DNA from: Eubacteriales bacterium
GTDB lineage: Bacteria; Bacillota; Clostridia; Oscillospirales; Oscillospiraceae
Reading direction: 5' to 3'
Assembly (NCBI GenBank): GCA_030536255.1
Contig: JAUNQI010000015.1
Coordinates: 1 to 52,916 of the forward strand
Length of the DNA stretch: 52,916 nucleotides
Within the stretch, counting starts at the first letter, position 1; every line of letters begins with the position of its first letter. The notes under the pieces are model-generated. The model ran no database searches and was not told the origin of the DNA. It saw only the letters and a list, made by a program, of their open reading frames with translations. Below, one piece after another: positions 8,404 to 17,107 of the stretch. The position numbers and the translations under genes are program-made.

Positions 8404-10344
8404 ATGAGCCGAATGAAAAGAACGTGTATTTTTTTGATAGTTATTGCTGTGTTTCTTACACTTTTTACATTCCCGGTGCACGCTGACAATAAGTTTGAAC
8501 CTTATGGTAGCTGGGATGACTGGACGGATATTCGAAAACTGGATTATAGTTATAATGGGAATGTCCTGTTTGGAGTGAAAAATGACGGAACAGTCTTAGG
8601 CTGTCTTTTATCTGAAGAAGATTCTTCCTTGCATGAAGAACTGCAGGAAGTACTTTCATGGACGGATATTGACTCTCTTTATGTTAAGGGAGATGCTATA
8701 ATAGGCTTAAAGAACGATGGAACGGTGCTCCTTAATTCTTATGCAGCTCAGGAGTGTACATATGACGCGGATCGTCTGACAAATGTGAAAGCTATATTAG
8801 GCGATTATAATCATTTTTATTTTCTTCATAATGACGGAACAGTATCCGGATTCTGTCTATACTACACTGATGAAATTACAACAGGATTTGAAGGTGTTGA
8901 GAATATTAAGTATCTGTATACATCATACTGGGGAAGTATGGTTGCAGTAACAGAAGACGGGAAGATTGTCTGGCCAAAATCTTCAAATAGTGATTATGAT
9001 TTACAGAATAGCATCACTGAAAACTGGGAAGATATCGAAAAAGTATTCCGGGCAGATAATATTATTACGAATCTTGTCGTTGCGAGAAAGAGTGACGGAA
9101 CTACCTCCTGCAGAAGTTATGGATATAACGGGTATGATTTATCAAGAATGCCATTCCTGGAAAAAGTTGTTGAAGGCTGGCAGAATATAAAAGACCAATG
9201 GTCTGAATGGTATCAGGAGGATTTCAATGTCCTTCTTGATGACGGTACGCTGAAAGGGGTAGGAATAATCAGCGATTGTGAGATAGATGAGACGGAAGGC
9301 ACACTCAGCGGCTGCGAGAAGTTTAATATTGTCGATTACCGAAAGCTGAATCTGGCAAATGTTCATGATGGTGATATCATTTTGGACAGCGGAGAAATAT
9401 ATCCATATTCTAAGGGCGAGTATTGCGGCTACCGGGAAAAATATAAATATAATGGAGAATCCGGAATAACGGAAGTAATTACTCCTTGGGGAAATGAATT
9501 AGGTTTGACTGAGAATGGAACTGTTGTAAAGATTGATTCGGTATGGAACCAGAATCTATGGAATTTTGATTCGGATGGAGAGAAAACTGATCATGTAATT
9601 TCTGAGGACCTGACTGGGAAAAAACCTGGAGAACCGGGGCAGTTGTGGTGTAACATTAAAAATTACCAGTTCGCATTTCAGGACGGTGGTCCTTATATTT
9701 CGGAATCCGGTTTTACATATGATCTTTTAGAAGACGAGGGGGCAGCTATCATCGGTTATGAAGGTGAAGAGACAGAAGACAGTCTTCGGATTCCATATGA
9801 AATAGACGGTCAACCGGTGATATATATTTCCGGAATAGACTGCGGTCAGTATCATATTTTAATCCCTGATACAGTGACAGCAGTAAATCTGATCTTTGAA
9901 TCGGATTCTTCTGCCAGGGTAGCTATTCCGTCTTCGGTAAAAGGGTATGAGGGACATTATAACGGATGCAAGTTCCCGGAAATCGGGTATTATAATTTAG
10001 ACTGCCCTAACAAGGATGTTCCGGAATTTTTTGAATACGGAAAAGGGAGCGGTGTTCAGCTGCCGAAAGAGGAAAGCTATCTGCCTGTTTTTGAGAAAAT
10101 GACGGTGAAAACCAGCAGCGCCAACGTGTATGATTACAAAAGCTCCGGAAAACAGATACAGAAGGGTTCCCTTCCGTACGGAGCAGAAGTATATGCGCTT
10201 GCCCGTCAGAGTATCATGACTTTTGTTCTGTATAAGGATGAGGAGCAGCAGGTTTGCGGAGGCTGGATCACTTCAGAGAATCTCGCATTTACAGAGGAGA
10301 GTGACAATCTCCATGGCCTGTTTAGCTCGGATACTGCAGCGTAG
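8404..10344 (+). CDS. Secreted RCC1-like beta-propeller protein with C-terminal SH3-like domain
   Basis: The ATG at 8404 follows AAGGAGAAAAGGAAA and gives a clear signal peptide (KR, then a hydrophobic stretch, cut near VHA-DN), so it is preferred over the upstream in-frame ATG at 8356. The exported 646-residue protein has about eight blade-like units with the RCC1-type turn (F/I)G(V/L)KNDGTV, for example GVKNDGTVLG, GLKNDGTVLL, FLHNDGTVSG and GLTENGTVVK. Next comes a segment resembling BspA/LRR-5 caps (LRIPYEIDGQPV, then ILIPDTVTAV). The C-terminal 80 residues (VKTSSANVYDYKS to GGWITSENLAF) look like a bacterial SH3-like domain. Enzyme motifs are absent. Its position behind the repeat-rich membrane protein suggests a cell-surface binding pair, which is inference. 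Confidence 0.72.
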   Translation: MSRMKRTCIFLIVIAVFLTLFTFPVHADNKFEPYGSWDDWTDIRKLDYSYNGNVLFGVKNDGTVLGCLLSEEDSSLHEELQEVLSWTDIDSLYVKGDAIIGLKNDGTVLLNSYAAQECTYDADRLTNVKAILGDYNHFYFLHNDGTVSGFCLYYTDEITTGFEGVENIKYLYTSYWGSMVAVTEDGKIVWPKSSNSDYDLQNSITENWEDIEKVFRADNIITNLVVARKSDGTTSCRSYGYNGYDLSRMPFLEKVVEGWQNIKDQWSEWYQEDFNVLLDDGTLKGVGIISDCEIDETEGTLSGCEKFNIVDYRKLNLANVHDGDIILDSGEIYPYSKGEYCGYREKYKYNGESGITEVITPWGNELGLTENGTVVKIDSVWNQNLWNFDSDGEKTDHVISEDLTGKKPGEPGQLWCNIKNYQFAFQDGGPYISESGFTYDLLEDEGAAIIGYEGEETEDSLRIPYEIDGQPVIYISGIDCGQYHILIPDTVTAVNLIFESDSSARVAIPSSVKGYEGHYNGCKFPEIGYYNLDCPNKDVPEFFEYGKGSGVQLPKEESYLPVFEKMTVKTSSANVYDYKSSGKQIQKGSLPYGAEVYALARQSIMTFVLYKDEEQQVCGGWITSENLAFTEESDNLHGLFSSDTAA

Positions 10345-10413
10345 ATGCATTTAATACTTCTTTTATAAGACGGAAAGTCTTAAAATATAATGATTCGAGA
10401 AAGAAAAGAAAAA

Positions 10414-10696
10414 ATGAAAAAAGAAATTGCAATGTTTCTCACAATGGCCCAAATCATATAATTATTTATCGTCATATGAAGAAATGTATGTAAAAACCTA
10501 TAAGGCGAATGTATATTCTTATAACGGAAACGGAAAATCAACGGTAGTTGACAGCCTTGAATTCAGGGACAAGGTAACAGCAATAGCAGTCCAGGATATA
10601 TTAACCTGTGTTTTATATGAAGATTCAGACGGAAATGAACATGCAGGGTGGATTACGTCGAAAAATCTGCAGTACTCTGATCCGTTGGGGAAATAA
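10414..10696 (+). pseudogene. Truncated, frameshifted paralogue of the upstream SH3-like protein
   Basis: An ATG at 10414 starts a signal-peptide-like MKKEIAMFLTMAQII that stops at once. In the next frame the sequence YEEMYVKTYKANVYSYNGNG through GWITSKNLQY continues to 10696. This matches the C-terminal SH3-like domain of the 8404 product (VKTSSANVYDYKS and GGWITSENLAF). The whole propeller region is missing. The simplest reading is a tandem duplicate that lost its middle and then its frame. A TTG at 10427 could still start an 89-residue cytoplasmic form, but it has no good ribosome binding site. Confidence 0.6.
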
Positions 10697-10901
10697 AACG
10701 GAATGAGGCTTAAATACCCCAGAGGAAACCCAACCATTGTATGTTTTATGAGCATACCATTTGAAGTAATTAATTCTATACGATGCTGAATAGCATAGAA
10801 TAAATGAAGCAACCTAGTGTTTTTATATATAATGAATCTATACTTGATTTTTACAGCTTTACCATGTATTTAATAAAATAAGATTATTGAATGGTTAGAG
10901 A

Positions 10902-10941
10902 AAGACCTCAGAGGACTGCAGTCTAAGTCCTCTGAGGTCTT
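10902..10941 (-). terminator. Rho-independent terminator of the alpha-hydroxy-acid oxidase-like gene
   Basis: A perfect 16-bp stem (AAGACCTCAGAGGACT and its complement) has an 8-base loop. Read on the minus strand it is followed by a T-rich TTTCTCT. It lies 42 bases after the stop of the minus-strand gene. Between 10697 and 10900 I see no gene. Confidence 0.8.
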
Positions 10942-10982
10942 GCCTGATTATCTGAAAATATATTTTGATGGAGACCATCGCT

Positions 10983-11999
10983 TTATGAAAAGATCTTGTC
11001 CTTTGTGATATCCTTCAGGCATCCGGCACCGCACATGGTCATCGTTGACTTCAGCTCGCCGAGGATCTTGTCTATGTAGATGTTGAAGCCTTCCTGACCT
11101 GCGCCGTAAATACTGGTAAGGATCGGGCGCCCGATCAGAACAGCGTCTGCACCGAGTGCAAGAGCTCTGAAAATATCAACACCGGAACGAATTCCACCGT
11201 CAACAAGGATCACAGTCTGTCCCTTTACTGCCTCAACAATGGAGGGAAGAACCTCACAAGTGGAGGGAGTAGCACCCTGAACGCGTCCACCGTGATTGGA
11301 TACAACGATTGCATCAGCGCCGGCTTCCACTGCCTTCTTTGCTCCGGCAGGAGTCATGATCCCTTTGATAATGAAAGGCATTTTCGCATAATCGATGATC
11401 TCTTTCATTTCGCTGACCGTCTTGCTTCCCGCATTCGGGTTCATTGCCTTCAGGAACGGGAGACCGGCTCCGTCAACATCCATGGCGACGGCAAAGATAT
11501 TCTTTTCATTGAGAATATCGAGCTTTTCAAAAACAAATTCCTTGTTCCAGGGCTTGATGGTGGGAATGCCCATCCCCCCAAGCTCCGCCATATCTGCTGC
11601 GGCACTTTTCATGATCTCGGGATCAACGCCGTCACCCGTAAACCCGGCAACGCCATATTCACTTGTGGCCTTAAGCATGATCTTATTATATTCCTGATCG
11701 CCGTATTTATCACCGTAATGCATCTTCAGCGCACCCATAGGGGCTGCAAAAACAGGTGCGGAGAACTGATGACCGAACATCGTAAAAGAAATATCCGGAT
11801 CGTAATTCGGGCACAGAGTGTCCATGTTTACGCAGACTTCCTGCCATTTATCAAAGTTTCTGGCAGCGGTGTTTCCGGGATACTTGCAGCCTGGGCCGGG
11901 CATGGAATTTCCGCAGGCTTTTCCGTTACATACCGGGCATGCTTTGCAGTAAGGCCCTATGCAGCTTCTGGCAGCTTCGATAACTTCATTATAGTTCAT
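10983..11999 (-). CDS. FMN-dependent alpha-hydroxy-acid oxidising protein
   Basis: This is a 338-residue TIM-barrel flavoprotein of the lactate oxidase/lactate dehydrogenase/glycolate oxidase family, which oxidises L-2-hydroxy acids using FMN. The active-site VVSNHGGR (histidine base and substrate-binding arginine) is at about 238-245. The FMN-phosphate loop VDGGIRSGVD, then ALGADAVLIGRP, is at about 270-300. The first 40 residues are unusual, with six cysteines (C13, C18, C21, C24, C29, C38) in a C.GPYCKACPVCNGKACG pattern that could hold a metal or Fe-S centre. Classical oxidases lack this. A GAGGAGG ribosome binding site precedes the ATG. It is a single-gene unit, divergent from the two-component system. 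The acceptor is unknown, and in an anaerobe oxygen is unlikely to be the normal one. Confidence 0.85.
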   Translation of the reverse strand: MNYNEVIEAARSCIGPYCKACPVCNGKACGNSMPGPGCKYPGNTAARNFDKWQEVCVNMDTLCPNYDPDISFTMFGHQFSAPVFAAPMGALKMHYGDKYGDQEYNKIMLKATSEYGVAGFTGDGVDPEIMKSAAADMAELGGMGIPTIKPWNKEFVFEKLDILNEKNIFAVAMDVDGAGLPFLKAMNPNAGSKTVSEMKEIIDYAKMPFIIKGIMTPAGAKKAVEAGADAIVVSNHGGRVQGATPSTCEVLPSIVEAVKGQTVILVDGGIRSGVDIFRALALGADAVLIGRPILTSIYGAGQEGFNIYIDKILGELKSTMTMCGAGCLKDITKDKIFS

Positions 12000-12069
12000 T
12001 GATGATCCTCCTCAGTTTTCTGTAATATATAGAAATATCCTGGATATGCTTAATCGAAACCTGTAAATG

Positions 12070-12098
12070 ATTATCACCTATCTTTGTAATAATGTCAA
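12070..12098 (-). promoter_or_regulatory. Sigma-A promoter of the alpha-hydroxy-acid oxidase-like gene
   Basis: On the minus strand there is a perfect -35 TTGACA (12098-12093), a 17-base spacer and a -10 GATAAT (12075-12070). The start codon is about 70 bases downstream. Confidence 0.75.
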
Positions 12099-12165
12099 TA
12101 TCTGTTGTAAAATACCTGAATCAGATAATAAACTTATGGAAATAAAAGCAAAAACATTTTGTCAT

Positions 12166-12188
12166 TTTTTGTAACAATGTTACAAAAA
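12166..12188. promoter_or_regulatory. 23-bp palindromic operator candidate
   Basis: Perfect 11-base arms TTTTTGTAACA and TGTTACAAAAA flank one central base. The palindrome overlaps the -35 region of the response-regulator promoter, where a bound repressor or regulator would act. The cognate protein is unknown. Confidence 0.6.
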
Positions 12189-12209
12189 TGAATGATTATA
12201 TGCTATAAT
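12180..12209 (+). promoter_or_regulatory. Extended -10 promoter of the two-component system
   Basis: The -10 is a consensus TATAAT (12204-12209) with an upstream TGC extension. TTACAA (12180-12185) lies 18 bases before it as a -35. The response-regulator start is 85 bases downstream. Confidence 0.7.
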
Positions 12210-12293
12210 TTGATAAATATTGTCGGAAATGATTTACATAATATATCAGAATGCTAAAAATATGATAATAATACATTATATGTTGGGGAAGGA

Positions 12294-12992
12294 ATGGAGA
12301 AAATGAAGAAGATACTGGTTCTCGAGGATGAAGACAATATCAGAAGCTTCGTCGTTATCAATCTCAGAAGAAGCGGGTTTGAACCTATCGAAGCGGACTG
12401 CGGAACTGCCGCGCTTGAAAAACTGAAGCAGAATCCGGATATTTGTCTTGCTCTTCTGGATGTTATGCTTCCGGACATAGACGGCTTTGAAGTCTGCCGC
12501 AGAATTCGTGCGCAGGGTTTAAAGATCGGTATCATCATGCTCACTGCCAAGAGCCAGGAAATTGATAAGGTTACGGGCCTTATGACAGGGGCGGATGACT
12601 ATATTACAAAACCGTTTTCTCCTGCAGAGCTCACTGCCCGTGTGGACGCGCTGATTCGCCGTCTCGGAGTAGATGACGATGATCAGAAGCCGGTTGAGCT
12701 GAAGAGCGGCCCGTTTGTCCTCAATACCCGCAACCGCACGCTGGAAAAAAATAACCAGCGCCTGAAGCTTACGCAGATCGAGTATCTGCTGATGAAGCTG
12801 TTTATGGAAAATCCGGGAAAAGCTATGTCCAGAGAAGATATTCTCTCTGCGGTATGGGGCAACAGCTTTAACGGAGAACTGAAAACTGTTGATGTGAATA
12901 TCCGCCGTTTGAGAATGAAGATCGAAGATGACCCGACTGAGCCGGAATTCCTTACCACGGTATGGGGCTACGGGTATAAGTGGGGCTATTGA
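12294..12992 (+). CDS. OmpR/PhoB-family response regulator
   Basis: This 232-residue transcription factor has an N-terminal receiver domain: acidic EDED near residue 11, phospho-acceptor D56 in LLDVMLPD and the conserved lysine K106 in ITKPFSP. The C-terminal winged-helix DNA-binding domain runs from about 130 to 232 and ends VWGYGYKWG. GGGGAAGGA abuts the ATG at 12294. An ATG nine bases later (12303) has better spacing and may be the true start. The histidine kinase follows after 28 bases. The regulated genes are not evident from the sequence. Confidence 0.92.
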   Translation: MEKMKKILVLEDEDNIRSFVVINLRRSGFEPIEADCGTAALEKLKQNPDICLALLDVMLPDIDGFEVCRRIRAQGLKIGIIMLTAKSQEIDKVTGLMTGADDYITKPFSPAELTARVDALIRRLGVDDDDQKPVELKSGPFVLNTRNRTLEKNNQRLKLTQIEYLLMKLFMENPGKAMSREDILSAVWGNSFNGELKTVDVNIRRLRMKIEDDPTEPEFLTTVWGYGYKWGY

Positions 12993-13020
12993 TTTCTGAC
13001 ATAGAAAGAAGAATATTCTG

Positions 13021-14010
13021 TTGATAAATTTAAAAAATCAGCTTTTAATATCCGGCGCGGCAGCTCTTGTTTTGCTTCTTCTTGGAATGTGGCTGATCGT
13101 CAGAGGATATATCATCATGGCTGTTATTATTATGGTCGTTATGTGTATCTATGTGATCCTTGTCAATCTCTGGTTCAGGAGCTATGTAACGGATCCTCTG
13201 GCGAAGCTTGCAGCGATCTCCAAAAAGATTGCCGATGGCAAATACGGGGATCAGGAAGAGAAAATAATCGATAACGAGATCGGTGAGCTTACAGATGCGA
13301 TCAATGAGATGTCTAAGAAAATCGCAATGGCGGATAAATCAAGGACTGAGTTTATTTCTCAGATTTCTCATGAGCTCAGAACTCCGCTGACGGCGATCAC
13401 CGGATGGAGCGAAACAATTGCATATGATCCTGCGGTTCAGGGGGATTCTTTAAGAGGTATCAATATTATCACCAAAGAAGCGGAACGCCTGACAAGGATG
13501 GTAGCGGAGCTGCTTGAATTCACCAGAATTCAGGACGGCAGATTCAATCTCCGGATCGAGCTGATCGATATTACTGCGGAGCTGGAAGATGCTTTGTTCA
13601 CGTATGGGGAGATGATGAAGCAGGCGGGGCTGGATATTTCATATAAATCTCCGGATGCGGAAATTCCGCTGATCCCCGGAGATCCAGAACGTCTGAAGCA
13701 GGTCTTCTGCAATCTTCTGGATAATGCGTCAAAACACGGTGGAGACGGGAAAAAAATTGATGTCGGTCTCGAAAATGACGCTGATTATGTTTATATTTCA
13801 GTCAGAGACTATGGCCATGGTATTCCGGAAGCCGAGCTGCCGCATGTAAAAGAAAAATTCTATAAGGGAAGCTCAAAAAACCGCGGTACCGGGATAGGGC
13901 TTTCTGTATGTGATGAAATCGTCACAAGGCATGGCGGAGAACTGATTATAGAAAATGCTGCCGGCGGAGGCTGTATTGTTACCGTAAAGCTTCCGATGAA
14001 CAGTGACTGA
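13021..14010 (+). CDS. Membrane sensor histidine kinase
   Basis: This 329-residue kinase has two adjacent membrane segments (about 8-28 and 31-52) and almost no outside loop, so any signal is probably read within the membrane or by a partner. Then come a HAMP domain (about 53-105), the phospho-acceptor H117 in ISHELRTPL and a HATPase domain with the N box (LLDNASKHG), the G1 box (DYGHGIP), the F box (KFYKGSS) and the G2 box (GTGIGLSVC). The start is a TTG preceded by AGAAAGAAGAA. It pairs with the response regulator immediately upstream and is likely its kinase. Confidence 0.9.
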   Translation: MINLKNQLLISGAAALVLLLLGMWLIVRGYIIMAVIIMVVMCIYVILVNLWFRSYVTDPLAKLAAISKKIADGKYGDQEEKIIDNEIGELTDAINEMSKKIAMADKSRTEFISQISHELRTPLTAITGWSETIAYDPAVQGDSLRGINIITKEAERLTRMVAELLEFTRIQDGRFNLRIELIDITAELEDALFTYGEMMKQAGLDISYKSPDAEIPLIPGDPERLKQVFCNLLDNASKHGGDGKKIDVGLENDADYVYISVRDYGHGIPEAELPHVKEKFYKGSSKNRGTGIGLSVCDEIVTRHGGELIIENAAGGGCIVTVKLPMNSD

Positions 14011-14025
14011 TATTTGGAGTGAATA

Positions 14026-14967
14026 ATGAGTAAACAAAAAGAGTTTAAAACATCTATAGGCGGTCAGGCCTTAATGGAAGGGATCCTGATGCGCGGACCA
14101 AAAAAACAGGCAATCGTCTGCAGAACGGCAGATGGTCTTGTTGAAAAGGTGGAAGATCTCAAGCTGATTAAGGATAAATATCCCATTCTGGGGTTCCCTT
14201 TTATTCGTGGCGTAGTTACATTTCTGGATTCCATGATAAAGGGAATGCAGGCGCTGATGTATTCCGCTGAGCTTCTTCCTGAAGAGCTGCAGGAGGACGA
14301 CCCGATCGACAAATGGATCGAGGAGCATTTCTCAGCCGATAAAGCAAAAAAACTGATCATCTATGTGGCGGTTGTTCTTGGAATTGCGCTTTCCATGTTC
14401 CTCTTTGTATTCCTTCCCGCTTTTATTGTGGGGTTTATCAAGCCGATTTATAATAACTATTTTCTCCGTAATCTGGCGGAAGGTGTCGTCCGTATTGCAA
14501 TATTGCTGGTATATATGCGTCTGTGCTGCTGTGTAAGCGATGTGAAGAGACTGTTCGCTTATCATGGTGCAGAGCATAAGACGATATTCTGCTATGAGCA
14601 CGGGAAAGAGCTGACGGTTGAAAATGTCCGGCCTGAAAGCCGTTTCCATCCCCGCTGCGGTACGAGCTTCCTGCTCGTTGTGGTTATCGTGAGCGTTCTT
14701 GTGAACTCCGTTGTGAAGGTTTCCAATACGTTCGCAAGAGTTGGCTGCCACCTCCTGCTCCTTCCGGTTGTGGTAGGAATCAGCTATGAGATCAACAGAT
14801 GGTGCGGCCTGCATGACAACTGGCTTTCTTCATTTCTGTCTGCTCCGGGAAAATGGCTTCAGCGCATGACAACGAATGAGCCGGATGATTCCATGATCGA
14901 GTGCGCCATCCGCGCAATGGAGCTTGTTATTCCGGAAAATCAGGGTGACGATGCCTGGGGAAGCTGA
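14026..14967 (+). CDS. DUF1385 membrane protein (YqhQ-like)
   Basis: This 313-residue protein of the DUF1385 family has the N-terminal signature GGQALMEGILMRGP. It has four or more membrane segments between about 105 and 265, and a conserved histidine-rich AYHGAEHKTIFCYE, then RFHPRCGTSF, between them that looks suited to metal or substrate binding. No biochemical function is established for the family. In Bacillota it is often next to prmC and the release-factor genes, as here, where prmC begins 43 bases downstream. It starts 15 bases after the histidine kinase gene and may share its transcript. Confidence 0.85.
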   Translation: MSKQKEFKTSIGGQALMEGILMRGPKKQAIVCRTADGLVEKVEDLKLIKDKYPILGFPFIRGVVTFLDSMIKGMQALMYSAELLPEELQEDDPIDKWIEEHFSADKAKKLIIYVAVVLGIALSMFLFVFLPAFIVGFIKPIYNNYFLRNLAEGVVRIAILLVYMRLCCCVSDVKRLFAYHGAEHKTIFCYEHGKELTVENVRPESRFHPRCGTSFLLVVVIVSVLVNSVVKVSNTFARVGCHLLLLPVVVGISYEINRWCGLHDNWLSSFLSAPGKWLQRMTTNEPDDSMIECAIRAMELVIPENQGDDAWGS

Positions 14968-15010
14968 CGGGCATAATTTGTGTATCGTTTGATATAATAA
15001 GAGAACAATT

Positions 15011-15865
15011 GTGAAAACATATAACGATATTTATCTTACAACCAGAAATATTCTTCGTCAGAGAGGCGTCGAGGCCTATGGTCTTGAGGCCAAGCTGATT
15101 GTATCCAAGGCAGCCGGGAAAACCGTGGCGGAGCTGATGCGTGATCTGAACCTGTACACTTCGGATGAGGTATACGGGAGAGTAACAGAGTATACGGCGC
15201 GCCGTCTTCGCGGTGAGCCAATCGCTTATATTTCCGGATCGTGGGAGTTTTACGGTCTTCCGATGATCATTACTCCGGATGTTCTTATTCCGAGAATAGA
15301 TACCGAAGTTCTGGTCGATGCTGCGAAAGAAATTCTTACGGGGCACAGGATGGATGCCAGAGTCCTTGACCTTTGCTGTGGGAGCGGATGCATAACCTGT
15401 GCTATCGGCCATGAAATGCCTGCCACAAGGCTTCTTGCCGTGGACATCAGTGCTCTGGCGCTTGATATCTGCAGAAAAAATATCTGTCTGAACAGGCTTT
15501 CATCCCGGGCAATCTGTATGCAGGCGGATGCGAAATCCTCGCCGCCGCTTGGCATCGGTGAGTTTGATATGATCGTGTCCAATCCTCCCTATATAGCGTC
15601 GGGCGAAATAATGGGGCTGGACGTTTCCGTCAGAGATTATGAGCCTCTGTGGGCCTTGGACGGTGGAAAGGACGGACTTGATTTTTACCGTTCAATCATA
15701 AAACATTGGAAGATCCTCTTGAAAGAGAAAGGATATATTCTTTTTGAGGTAGGAGAGGGGCAGGCGGAAGAAGTTGTGGGTCTTCTGCGGTCCGCAGGCT
15801 TCTCCTCGGTGGATACGAAGAAGGACACGCTCGGAACGGAACGTGTCGTAATCGGCAGACTGTAA
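15011..15865 (+). CDS. prmC: Peptide chain release factor N5-glutamine methyltransferase PrmC
   Basis: PrmC uses AdoMet to methylate the glutamine of the GGQ motif in release factors RF1 and RF2, which speeds translation termination. The protein has 284 residues, as usual. An N-terminal helical domain recognises the release factor. The AdoMet loop VLDLCCGSGC is at about 118-127 and the catalytic NPPY at 191-194. The start is GTG. A prfA gene, commonly adjacent, is not in this window, so the usual pairing has been separated here. Confidence 0.93.
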   Translation: MKTYNDIYLTTRNILRQRGVEAYGLEAKLIVSKAAGKTVAELMRDLNLYTSDEVYGRVTEYTARRLRGEPIAYISGSWEFYGLPMIITPDVLIPRIDTEVLVDAAKEILTGHRMDARVLDLCCGSGCITCAIGHEMPATRLLAVDISALALDICRKNICLNRLSSRAICMQADAKSSPPLGIGEFDMIVSNPPYIASGEIMGLDVSVRDYEPLWALDGGKDGLDFYRSIIKHWKILLKEKGYILFEVGEGQAEEVVGLLRSAGFSSVDTKKDTLGTERVVIGRL

Positions 15866-15886
15866 TAGTTACAGAAAAAAGTCAAA

Positions 15887-15902
15887 AATGTCAATTGGCA
15901 TT
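15887..15902. promoter_or_regulatory. Near-palindrome upstream of recA
   Basis: AATGTCAATTGGCATT is symmetric at all but one pair of positions. It lies 100 bases before the recA start and about 25 bases before a possible -10 TATAGT (15928-15933). No CGAAC-N4-GTTCG type LexA box is visible here, so how SOS control would work is unclear. This is a weak call. Confidence 0.3.
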
Positions 15903-16003
15903 TTACCAAAACGATCGGAAAAAGTTGTATAGTGTTTGCGTCGGGCGAATAGGAGATTTGCCCATTGTGAGGTTGTTATTAAAAAATAAAGGAGATATAA
16001 AAC

Positions 16004-17107
16004 ATGGCAGCAGTAAAAAAAGCAGCAGTAGTGAGTTCAGTTGAAACAGACAAGAAAAAGGCATTGGCAACCGCAATAGCAAAGATTGAAAAAGACTATG
16101 GAAAAGGAACGATAATGCGTCTCGGAGATGATATCTCCGTCAATGTTGAGGCGCTTTCTACCGGTTCTTTTACCCTTGACCTCGCGCTGGGAATCGGCGG
16201 AGTTCCGAAAGGCCGTATTATCGAGATCTATGGTCCTGAGGCCTCCGGTAAAACGACTCTTGCTTTGCATGTAGTTGCTTCAGCACAGAAAGAGGGCGGA
16301 GATGCAGCTTATATCGATGTTGAGCATGCTCTTGAGCCGGCGTACGCTGCAGCTCTCGGCGTGGATATAGACAGCCTGCTGATTTCGCAGCCCGATACAG
16401 GAGAACAGGCGCTGGATATTACGGAATCTCTCGTGCGGTCCGGAGCGGTCGATGTTGTCGTTGTTGACTCCGTTGCGGCGCTTATCCCCAAAAATGAGCT
16501 TGAGGGAGAAGTGGGAGACGTTGTCGTCGGAGCCCTTGCAAGGCTGATGTCTCAGGCAATGCGTCGTCTTGCCGGTGCTATTTCCAAGAATAACTGCACG
16601 GTTATTTTTATTAATCAGCTTCGCCAGAAAATCGGTGTTATGTACGGAAACCCGGAGACCACTCCCGGTGGTCTGGCACTGAAGTATTATTCTTCCGTCC
16701 GTATAGACGTCCGCCGCATTGAGTCCCTGAAAGTCGGGGGAGAAATCATCGGAAACCGTACCCGCGCTAAGGTAGTGAAAAATAAGGTTGCCCCTCCGTT
16801 CCGTGAGGCCGAGTTTGACATCATTTACGGGGAAGGTATTTCCCGTCTCGGAGAGGTCGTTGATACCGGTATCAAGCTGGAGATCATAGATAAGGCCGGC
16901 GCCTGGTTTACCTGCTGCGGTCAGCGCATTCAGGGCCGTGAAGGCGTAAAGGAATATCTGGAAAACAATCCGGAAGACCTTGCGAAGGTTGAAGAACAGA
17001 TTAAAGAGAAGCTGGCTTCCATGCAGAGGAAACCGGCGAAGAGTTCCGCAGTTGATGCTCCCGCAGTAACTCCGGTCAGCGTTTCAGCGGATGGATTTGA
17101 GGAGTAA
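16004..17107 (+). CDS. recA: Recombinase RecA
   Basis: RecA forms filaments on single-stranded DNA, drives strand exchange and triggers the SOS response through LexA cleavage. The 367-residue protein shows the Walker [10 protein letters not shown] (77-85), the Walker B region [13 protein letters not shown], the L2-flanking [21 protein letters not shown] and the usual variable acidic C-terminus. GGAG precedes the ATG by eight bases. The TAA stop shares one base with the recX ATG, so the two are translationally coupled. Confidence 0.98.
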   Translation: MAAVKKAAVVSSVETDKKKALATAIAKIEKDYGKGTIMRLGDDISVNVEALSTGSFTLDLALGIGGVPKGRIIEIYGPEASGKTTLALHVVASAQKEGGDAAYIDVEHALEPAYAAALGVDIDSLLISQPDTGEQALDITESLVRSGAVDVVVVDSVAALIPKNELEGEVGDVVVGALARLMSQAMRRLAGAISKNNCTVIFINQLRQKIGVMYGNPETTPGGLALKYYSSVRIDVRRIESLKVGGEIIGNRTRAKVVKNKVAPPFREAEFDIIYGEGISRLGEVVDTGIKLEIIDKAGAWFTCCGQRIQGREGVKEYLENNPEDLAKVEEQIKEKLASMQRKPAKSSAVDAPAVTPVSVSADGFEE

